Source: Anomaloglossus baeobatrachus (Eukaryota > Chordata > Amphibia > Anura > Aromobatidae). From it: DNA of 64,000 bases. The notes beneath the pieces are model-generated. The model ran no database searches. It had not been told where the DNA came from and saw only the letters and a list, made by a program, of their open reading frames with translations. The stretch is taken from NCBI RefSeq assembly GCF_048569485.1, contig NC_134361.1, positions 171,268,883-171,332,882 on the forward strand, in the 5' to 3' direction. Positions within the stretch are counted from its first letter, which is position 1. Each line of letters starts with the position of its first letter. Position numbers and translations under genes: made by a program. This document shows positions 56,543-64,000 of this stretch, one piece after another.

Positions 56543-56903
56543 TAACTACAGCTGTTCTCGGAAAGTCTGAGGAGGTTTGAGAACATTGGGGATCAAACAG
56601 GATTATAAAACCAAGGAATACACCAGACAGGTCAGGGATAAAGTTGTGGAGAATGTTAAGCAGGGTTAAGTTCTAAAAAATAGCACAAACTTTGAACATC
56701 TCATGGAGCACCGCTCAATCCATCATTCAAAGATGAAGTATAGCACAACCTCAAACCTACTAAGACATAGCCATCCACCTAAACTGGTATCCCAAAAAAG
56801 AGAGCACTAATTAGAGAAGCAGCCAAGAGGCCCATGGTCACTCTGGAGGAGCAGCTGAGATCCACAGCTCGGGTGGAAAAATCTGTCCACAGGACAACTA
56901 TTA

Positions 56904-57325
56904 AGGCTGCTTTACACACAACGATATCACTAGCGATCTTGTTAGCGATGTGACAGAACCAGATCGTTATTACGATTTGCCGAGATCGCTCATAGGTCGT
57001 TTTGTAGCCGTCACACGTACACATCTCACAAACGACGCTACATCGTTCAGCGATATATTGTGTGACCAAGGCGGTCGTGTGGATGTTGTTCGTCGTTGGC
57101 AGGGTGTCAAATGTACCAATATGTCTGCTGCGTTCCAAACGACTAACAATATTTTGAAACTGAACGACGTGTCAACGATCAACGATTTTCACCCAATTTG
57201 TGATCGTTCAGAGTTGCACATAGGTGTCACACGGAACGACGTCGCTAACGATGCCGGATGTGCGTCACGAAAATTGTAAACCCGACGACGTATCGTCAGA
57301 TAAATCGTAGTGTGTAAAGCGGCCT
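56904..57325. mobile_element. PIF/Harbinger-type MITE, family A relative (422 bp)
   Basis: Ends AGGCTGCTTTACACAC and, reverse-complemented, AGGCCGCTTTACACAC, TTA on both sides (56901-56903 and 57326-57328). Inserted in the Tc1 copy at ACTA-TTA-GTC. Confidence 0.82.
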
Positions 57326-57328
57326 TTA

Positions 57329-57707
57329 GGCTATGTTCACATAGGGCTTTCTTTAGCATGGTTTTTGCCTTGGTTTTATGCAAATCCATGCATACCTCAG
57401 TCCCAGCAAAGTCTATGAGAGTTCAGAAATCTCATGTACACACACAAATCACCTCTGGATTTTTCCCTGACTGTTTTGTCAACCTCCTTTGTTTTTGCAG
57501 CGTTTTTCAAAGAATGAGCTTGTCAATTCTTTGCAGTGTTTTTGCCATGGTTTTGCACTAAAAACCACCCACAGTATAGAAAAACCGCTGCAAAAATGCC
57601 ACAAACACCGCACCAAAACTGCAGATGGCTCCTAGGAGACATTATGCCACAAGATCAGGTTTTGGTCAGGAAAAAAAAACACAAAAAAGCCCTGTGTGAA
57701 CATCGCC
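57329..57707. mobile_element. PIF/Harbinger-type MITE (379 bp), back to back with the previous one
   Basis: Ends GGCTATGTTCACATAGGGC and, reverse-complemented, GGCGATGTTCACACAGGGC. The left TTA (57326-57328) is shared with the neighbour; the right triplet is TAA (57708-57710), one base from TTA. Interior rich in GTTTTTGC words. Confidence 0.75.
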
Positions 57708-57999
57708 TAAGTCATATACTCCACAAATCTGGCATTTATGGAAGAGTGGTAAGAAGAAAGCCAGGTTTGAAAGCCAGCTATAAGTCTCATTTGCAGTTTG
57801 CAAAAAGCCATGTAGGGAACACAGCTAGCATGTGAAAGCAGGTGCTCTGTCCAGTGGTGTAACTAGAAGCCGATGGGCCCCTATGCAACGTTTCAGCCTG
57901 GGCTCCATGTTGGTTAGATGTATGGGCCATTGTAGCATTAGGAATCCTATAAAGACATACAAGTTGACCCCCCTGACCCGTATCCTGTACTAATGTCCC

Positions 58000-58425
58000 C
58001 CATCATGGGCCACGTCTTGGTAAATATGCCCTTCATCCTGGTGTATGACTTCATCATTGCTATATACTGGAATATAAGGCCCCAACTTAGTATATATGTT
58101 CCCATCATAGACCCATCCTGGTATATATGTCACCATCATGGACTCATCCTGGTATATATGGCCTCATCTTGGTATATATGTCTCCATCATGACCCCATCC
58201 TGGTATACATGTTCAGATACTGGCCCCATCCTTGTATATGTCCCCATCATAGCCATATACTGGTGTATTATCCCATCATGACTATGTCCTGGTATATATA
58301 TCCACCATACTGACCCCATCCTGGTATATGTCCACTTCTTGGCCCCATCCTGGTATATATGCCCCCATCATGGCCCCATCCTGGTATACATGTCCCCATA
58401 TTGGACCTAGCCTGGTTTATGTTCC
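58000..58425 (+). repeat. Degenerate tandem repeat, unit about 32 bp
   Basis: About 13 units of CATCCTGGTATATATGTCCCCATCATGGCCC type within the hAT element. The reverse-complement family is at 21955-22700. Confidence 0.85.
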
Positions 58426-58789
58426 TGTCCTGGTACACGATACCCCTGGGTGCTGCACACAGTAATAAAAATAAACGATTATACTCACCTTCCACCCCAC
58501 TCACTCGGTGTCCTCCTCCGATGATTGCATGCCACATCTAACCTGCGTGTAAGCAGCGCAAAGCATGACTTCACTGTCATGCGCGGCACGCACACTTACA
58601 CATGCGTGGTCAGCTGCCCGATGCCGGCATATTCATGGCCTGGATTATGGGTAGCAATGAATATTCATAGCCTGAATTGGCAGCTGGCACATCACAGTGC
58701 AGGGTCCTGATGGGTCTCTGTGCTGCAATGTATTTCAGCTGGATGCACGCCCTCAGACGCACATCTAGCTGAAACTGGTGCTGGTGGCC

Positions 58790-59960
58790 GGTGTGCCCCC
58801 TGTACCTGTTGGGGGGTGCTAAGCTGGCCCTAAGACTGTAGGCCCTGCGTTCACCCTAACCCTGGAGGTACCCTTGATGGTAGGGCTGTCCAGGTCACCA
58901 TCCTAGGCCCTGTCTCCTGTTCTGCCCGTCCTGGGGTTGGTGGTTCGGGGAGAGGTATTAGGATAGGGCCGGACACTAAGGGGTATTTTACAAGCTGCGA
59001 CATCGCTACCGATATATCGTCGGGGTCACATAGTTAGTGACGCACATCCGGCGCCGGTAGCGACATCGCAGCGTGTAACACTAATGAGCGACGATCAACG
59101 ATCGCAAAATCGTTCCAAAACGGTGATCGTTGACACGTCGTTCATTTCCTTAATATCGCTGCTGCCACCGGTACGATGTTGTTCGTCGTTCCTGTGGCAG
59201 CACAGATCGCTATGTGTGACACCGCGGGAGCGACGAACATCTCCTTACCTGCGTCCACCAGCACTGAGGAAGGAAGGAGGTGGGCGGGATGTTATGTCCC
59301 GCTCATCTCCGCCCCTCCACTTCTATTGGCCGGCCGCTTCGTGACGCCGCAGTGACGTCGCTATGATGCCGAACGCACCTCCCCCTTGAGGGAGGGATTG
59401 TTCGGCGGTCGCAGCGACAGCGCTGACCAGGTATGTGCGTGTGACACTGCCGTAGCGATAATGTTCGCTACGGCAGCGATCACCAAATGTCGCACGAGCG
59501 ACGGGGGCGGGAGCTATCGCGCTCGACATCACTAGTGATATCGCAGCGTGTAAAGTACCCCTAAGTAACAATCTCCTAAAGACACAGACAAGGGGATAGA
59601 ACTCACACACTGACACCACAAATAAAAACAGAGGAGAGACAAAACGACACTGGAGGGAATAAACCAAAAAGGGTAGAAGTAATTCACACCGGAGGGAACT
59701 CTAAGAGCATACAACAAATCGCTGCTCACCAAATAGAGGAATACCACGGCCCACGGACGCCGGGATTTCGCAGCTGCAAGCAGAAACTATCTTAGGCGAT
59801 GGTACAGAAAACCTGGTTCACTGAGAAGCCAGCCACTGCTCCAGGAGGCATTAACTCCCTGAAGTGCCAGAAGCAGAGATGAATAAGACAACTGACACCT
59901 GACAGAAAAGAGCTACTTACAGAAACCAGGTTGCTTGTTGGAAGTCTGTATGAAGTCCAA
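58790..59960 (+). mobile_element. LTR-like sequence nested in the hAT element
   Basis: Shares ordered segments with the solo LTR at 8871-9541 (GCTGGCCCTAAGAC / GCTGGCCCTCAGAC; ATGGTAG...CCAGGTC; an A-rich CACAAAAA-type middle). Exact ends and target duplication not found. Old. Interrupted by the MITE at 58980-59561. Confidence 0.45.
58980..59561 (-). mobile_element. PIF/Harbinger-type MITE, family A (582 bp)
   Basis: Ends GGGGTATTTTACAAGC and, reverse-complemented, GGGGTACTTTACACGC, TAA on both sides (58977-58979 and 59562-59564). Core GGAAGGAGGTGGGCGGGATG...CTATTGGCCGGCCGC in the same orientation as 37366-37918. Deepest level of the 56.5-60.5 kb nest. Confidence 0.82.
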
Positions 59961-60540
59961 ACAAGTAGTGCTCTGTAAACGTGTATCTGCACTGTGCATG
60001 GCAGTACCCCCGGGCCTGGTCGCGATTAGTGCACCCATGAAAGTTACGCCCCTGGCTCTGTCAAATGAGACCAAAGTAGAACTTTTTGGGCTACATGTAC
60101 AACATTATGTATGGTTGAAAATTAACATTGCACATGCCCCTGAAAACACCATCCGCACCCTCAAACATGATTGTGGCAGCATCATTCAATGGGGAGACCT
60201 TTCTTCAGCAGGGGCAGGGAAGCTGGTCAGAGTTGTCGGGAAGATGGATGGAGTGAAATACAGGACAATACTGGAGGAAAACCTGTTAGAGGCTGCACAA
60301 GACTTGAGACTGGAACGTAGGTTTACCTTCCAGCAGGACAATGACTCTATATGTACTACCAAAATTACAATGGAGGGTTTAGATCAAAGCATATTCATGT
60401 GTGTGAATGGGGAAGTCACAATCCAGAAGTAAATACTATTGAGAAGCTGTGGAAAGGCTTGAAAATTGCTGATTACAGACGCCTCCATCCAATCTCACTG
60501 AGATATAGCTATTTTACAAATAATAATGGACAAAGCACTG

Positions 60541-60804
60541 TATGTAGTGCATGGTCAGTAATGAGGAATTAACTTGTTGGGTGAAGGGACTTGACCTAGG
60601 AGAGTCGGTAGAGGAACAAGGGAAGTGTTACCATCATCAAAAAAGATGGATTATAATCCCGATTTTTGGTTAACATCATCGCCAGAAAGGATGATGTTCT
60701 GGTCATTAGTCCCCCAACTCTGCAGCCAGGTGACTGTTTGGATGGGATACTCTCACTCCTGGTCCTGAAGGAGCCTGACAAAAGGATTGTGCTGGAGAGG
60801 ATGG
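60541..60804. other. No gene recognised
   Basis: Spacer of unclassified sequence. Confidence 0.3.
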
Positions 60805-60812
60805 GTTTAGAG

Positions 60813-60997
60813 CAGTGTTTCTCAACTCCAGTCCTCAAGATCCACCAACAGATCATGTTTTTAGGTTTTCCTTGATACTAGAAAAGGAATAATTCCATCA
60901 CCTGTTCAACCTTAAGGAAATCCTGAAAACCTGCTTGAGGAAAACCTGAAAACATGATCTGTTGATGGGTCTTGAGGACTGGAGTTGAGAAACACTG
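60813..60997. mobile_element. hAT-type MITE (185 bp) with perfect 8-bp target duplication
   Basis: Ends CAGTGTTTCTCAACTCCAGT and its inverse ACTGGAGTTGAGAAACACTG. GTTTAGAG flanks it at 60805-60812 and 60998-61005. The interior is a further inverted repeat (CATGTTTTTAGGTTTTCC / GGAAAACCTGAAAACATG). Typical hAT form; apparently young, since TIRs and target copies are exact. Confidence 0.92.
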
Positions 60998-61005
60998 GTT
61001 TAGAG

Positions 61006-61434
61006 GGTATAGAACACTTTTTTATTTTACAATGATAACTTCCCTTTGGTTACTGGTTAAGAAAAACAGAAAAGAGGTCTTGAAGGAGGACTATAGAGTA
61101 ATGGAGACGGATGATCGGTTGTGAGATTGTACGTGGTCTAAAAATACGTTGGAAGAATGGTGGGACGACCGCTCAAGGCACTGACAGACACAGAGAGAAA
61201 AGGGCGCCTGTGCAGCTGAACAGCTCATCAAAATGCAAAACTGCACCTGATTTGGAGGTAAAAACGGGCCTCCTTACCTCTTGGGGCCCCTGTGCGGCCG
61301 CACAGACTACACTAATGTTATGTCCGGCCCTGGCTCAAGGTGGTAAATGGTGTTCAATAAATTCTGAGGTAATAGTAATAGTAGGCTATAGCTGGAGAGT
61401 GGACGAGAGAAAATAGGAAATGAGAATATTTCCG
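61006..61434. other. Unclassified, hAT-like fragment near 61270-61335
   Basis: GGGGCCCCTGTGCGGCCGCAC followed by TGTCCGGCCCTGG reads like the inverted end of a hAT element starting CAGGGCCGGACA. No partner end or target duplication. No gene. Confidence 0.3.
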
Positions 61435-61473
61435 AAATACCAAAAGTTCAACTATCGCATTTCCTATAAGTAA

Positions 61474-61487
61474 CCACTAGAGGGCGA
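61474..61487 (+). promoter_or_regulatory. CTCF-like motif, left arm
   Basis: CCACTAGAGGGCGA matches CCASYAGRKGGCRS at 13 of 14 positions. Position approximate within a few bases. Confidence 0.4.
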
Positions 61488-61586
61488 CCAATACAAGCTA
61501 ATAGAAAACAAACTACATCCACTTTCCCTAGAAAGTTAAGAGTGATTAGTGCAGCCGTGCATTAATGATATACATAAGAGAAAACA

Positions 61587-61811
61587 AAACCACAAGGGAG
61601 CGCACGTCAGCGCATGTAACGTCACCCGCTTGGAGAAAGTAGCTGAGAGCTACAGAGTGCTGCTTAACTAAAAAACCAACGCGTTTCAAAGGATCTTCGG
61701 TTCTTTTGTCAGGGATTTGAAACGTGTTGGATTTTGAGCCAAGCAAGAGTCCGTAGCTCTGTTACTTTCTCCATCACATGCACTTAAGTACGCTCCCTTG
61801 TGGCTTTTCCA
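61587..61811. mobile_element. Penelope-like palindrome with hammerhead-like core
   Basis: CCACAAGGGAGCGCACGTCA (61590) pairs with the right-hand AGTACGCTCCCTTGTGG, and GGAGAAAGTAG...AGAGCTAC with GTAGCTCTGTTACTTTCTCC. Near the centre, on the minus strand 61679-61713, CTGACAA, stem AAAG...CTTT and GAAACGCGTTGG resemble a decayed hammerhead (canonical CTGANGA). Confidence 0.55.
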
Positions 61812-62048
61812 GGGTAAACGCCGGCCGGGGCAGCCTGGATTTTCCCCGCGTCCCACCAAAAGCTCCATTCTTCTTTAGCAGAACGTAGTGAGGACAGAAG
61901 CTCAGTAGACCGCTCCATTTAGGCAGCACCGAGCGGGACGCCCTCTTCTGGATTGTGGGGAGTTCATCACCATGCAGCACACAGAGGCACAAATCACTAT
62001 TATCAGCCAAGCACTGCTGCACCCGCATTATATATATTTTCACTGTAG

Positions 62049-62154
<106 letters not shown>

Positions 62155-62205
62155 TATACACTGCTGAGGTTCAGTCTGAGTCAGACATTTAATGTATTCC
62201 AGCTA

Positions 62206-62503
62206 GTGTTGAGCGAGTAGTTAACTATTCGTACTTGCAATACTGTTAGTGAGTACTGTCTGCTACTCGCATATTCGTTACAAGTAGTGGGCGCAATGTA
62301 AGTCAACGGGAAATACTTGGTAAGTAGCAAGTAACCCAAAAGCTGTACGAGTACAGAATAGTACGGCTTTCGGGCTACTCGCTACTAAGCGAGTATTTCC
62401 CTTTGCCTTACATTGCGCCCGCTACTCGTAACGAATATGTGAGTAGTGGACAGTACTCACTAACAGCATAGTAAGAACAAATAGTCAACTACTCGCTAAA
62501 CAC
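62206..62503. mobile_element. Palindromic MITE (298 bp), GTGTTGAGCGAGTAG ends
   Basis: GTGTTGAGCGAGTAGTTAAC at the left returns as GTGTTTAGCGAGTAGTTGAC inverted at the right. Arms of about 140 bp (ACTCGTAACGAATATG, GCGCAATGTAAG, GAAATACT words) pair nearly throughout. No coding. Confidence 0.85.
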
Positions 62504-62942
62504 CAATTCCAGCCAATGAGTTCACTAGTCCACTCTGAAGCCCGGACGCGTACACTCGGCTTCATAGTGCGCATGACCACAAGTGCAGGGACTTCTGATC
62601 ATGCACACTGACCTTAAGCCCGGCAAGAGAGGTGGTGACAACGGACACAGGTACGTGCGTCACCACTGATGATGCTAGGCATTAAATAGCATATTAGCAC
62701 GTCCCTGTGGGTGGGCTAGTCAGGAGAAATAACGCCTTTGGGACTAGATCTCACACTCATTAGCATATCATAAAGGATATTTAGAAATACTATCTCACAA
62801 GATCTCTTTATCTATGGTAGTGTATACAGGGAAGGTTAGGCAGGGATTAGCAATATGAACCCAGAACTGCTCGTGGATCTTGGTGCATGTTGGAACTGAC
62901 AGATTCCAGGCAAGTGTAAGAATTTGGTTTTATTACCTTGTA

Positions 62943-62956
62943 TTGGTCGCCCTCTA
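62943..62956 (-). promoter_or_regulatory. CTCF-like motif, right arm
   Basis: TCGCCCTCTAGTGG, the reverse complement of the motif in the left arm, so the two point at each other. Position approximate within a few bases. Confidence 0.4.
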
Positions 62957-62999
62957 GTGGTTACTCGTTGGAAGTGCGGTAGGTGAACTTTTGTTATTT

Positions 63000-63581
63000 A
63001 GTGCCTTTCATTTTGATCCGCCATCAGACAGAGCAGGTTTTCTACCTGCAGCTCGATCTACTATTGTAATTAGTGCAGCACCGGCGTCTATTTGATCCCT
63101 AAAAATGTATTTCCTGCCATTTCTAATTTCCCTAGTGATCACAGACACAGAGAGGGCACACACATAGTTCTACAGCTTGCACATTATACACATTGACACC
63201 TCTGCATTACATATACACACAGCACAGCTACATAAGCTGCCACAAATACTGCTTCACTCACACCAGCACAGCTGACACGCACACCATACCTACATAGCAC
63301 TGCTGCACACACAGTAGCTACACAATGGACACACCACATAATTTTGCTCATTTTATTAATTTCATCAACAGGATCGCTATTTCTATTGATCTGATATATC
63401 CGTATATTTTATGTACAAGCAGTGAGTTCAAGGAATTGTCCTTTTTAATGGTTTTTCATTTCATGGGCCCGCAAACTGTTAAAATATTCATCATTTCATT
63501 CATAATTCACTATTTCAAGATTCAAAAAGTCAGAAGTTTACATTTGCCAAGCTCAGTGCGCCGTTCACCAGTTTCAAACTG
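63000..63581. other. No gene recognised
   Basis: CA-rich short words around 63160-63320 (CACACA, ACAGCTACATA). No coding or RNA feature. Confidence 0.3.
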
Positions 63582-64000
63582 TTAAAGGGATCGTTCACTA
63601 CGAGGACAACACCTTCTCATTCCACTTATATTCCTCGTTAAAATAAAAATGCTCATACTCCCCTCCTGTGCCGACGCGGTTCCATAGGTGCTGGCGCTCA
63701 TGTTCCTGGGGCTCACGTAAAGTTGTTATGTCCTACAAGCTCACGCCCAGTCACTGTCAGCTTCTCTCTCCTCGCCTTCGGACGTTAAAGTAGTTAACGG
63801 GACGTTATCAGGCAGCTGCAGCTCTCACCGCCTGTTGACTACTTATACATCTGAAAATGGGGAGGGAGAAGCCAACGATGATTGGACACGGGCTCACGGG
63901 ACGTAACGGTAATGTGGCACAGGGTGGTGTATATTCGACACCCTGGCATGCTACAGAAAACAGAAAGCTGACATTGCCACTATAAGCACCTTCACATTCA
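63582..64000 (+). mobile_element. Left part of a TTAA (T2/Kolobok-like) element, cut by the window end
   Basis: TTAAAGGGATCGTTCACTACG fits TTAAAGGRR. The interior is GC-rich, as in 9800-11637. The right end lies beyond 64000, so the call rests on one terminus. Confidence 0.4.

Larger units (their letters stand above)
57852..60054 (+). mobile_element. hAT-type non-autonomous element with perfect 8-bp target duplication
   Basis: Starts CAGTGGTGTAACTAG and ends AAAGTTACGCCCCTG (inverted CAGGGGCGTAACTTT). The 8-bp repeat GCTCTGTC is at 57844-57851 and 60055-60062 inside the Tc1 copy. Positions 58000-58420 are tandem units of about 32 bp (CATCCTGGTATATATGTCCC). A later LTR-like block occupies about 58790-59960. 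A minus-strand relative is at 21940-22811. Confidence 0.82.
56546..60540 (+). mobile_element. Tc1-type transposon split into three pieces by nested insertions
   Basis: Pieces in order: 56546-56903 (AGACAGGTCAGGGATAAAGT; HTH region with GAAGCAGCCAAGAGGCCCAT), 57711-57851 (CTCCACAAATCTGGC; GCAAAAAGCCATGTAGGGAA) and 60055-60540. The last holds NETKVELFGL, the GGSI(M)LWG-like block, FQQDND (second catalytic Asp, 60338) and the decayed NPIE..W block. The three parts align consecutively with one fish/frog Tc1 transposase. The two joints are explained exactly by TTA- and GCTCTGTC-flanked insertions. Left and right ends are eroded and stops occur. Inactive. Confidence 0.82.

Noticed and set aside
59935-60432. 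A novel 165-codon gene
   Set aside because: It is the third piece of a Tc1 transposase (FQQDND block) fused by chance to hAT end sequence.

Overview
This is a stretch of vertebrate nuclear DNA, most likely from a frog or toad. There are no prokaryotic signatures. It has two protein-coding loci with vertebrate splice signals, one CpG-island-like segment and a very dense load of transposons. The mixture (TTAAAGGRR-ended elements resembling the Xenopus T2 group, many TTA/TAA-flanked PIF/Harbinger-type MITEs, Tc1 elements, a DIRS-like fossil, RTE and CR1-type LINEs, and Penelope-type ACGCGTTTC inverted repeats) is typical of anuran genomes. The species cannot be named from sequence alone.

Layout. 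0-6.3 kb: LTR fragment, RTE and CR1-type LINE remains, and a DNA element with an ATAAGACGCACC end. 6.48-7.57 kb: terminal exon of a nine-finger C2H2 zinc-finger gene (minus strand). 8-13.6 kb: a 338-bp direct duplication, two solo LTRs with intact target duplications, and a 1.8-kb TTAA element with an internal minisatellite. 14.1-18.6 kb: a minus-strand DIRS-like fossil carrying three younger insertions. 18.6-36.2 kb: a patchwork of MITEs, Tc1/mariner and hAT pieces and LTR sequence. 36.88-46.56 kb: a complete minus-strand coding model for a NEK-family serine/threonine kinase (three coding exons, 500 codons plus stop, matching intron phases), with MITEs and Penelope-type inverted repeats in its large intron. 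46.68-51.76 kb: about 118 copies of a 43-bp satellite directly 5' of the first kinase coding exon. 52.1-54.0 kb: a large imperfect palindrome. 54.08-54.64 kb: a CpG island with a perfect CRE, CCAAT boxes and two CTCF-like motifs. 54.68-55.47 kb: a 58-bp tandem array whose units each carry an X-box-like (RFX-type) palindrome. 56.0-60.5 kb: a Tc1 element split by nested insertions. 60.8-64 kb: a hAT MITE, a foldback element and a partial TTAA element.

How it fits together. The two host loci are separate genes on the same strand. The best candidate for an undescribed regulatory arrangement is at 54-55.5 kb. It is a CpG-island promoter candidate, perhaps for the kinase gene about 8 kb away, perhaps for a neighbour. 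Next to it is an array of at least nine near-consensus X-boxes, the motif through which RFX factors drive ciliary genes, and several NEK kinases are ciliary. A second theme is that mobile elements here carry recognisable regulatory or catalytic motifs: perfect TGACGTCA sites, CTCF-like cores and hammerhead-ribozyme-like cores. All functional links are inference; gene structures, repeat units and target duplications were read directly.
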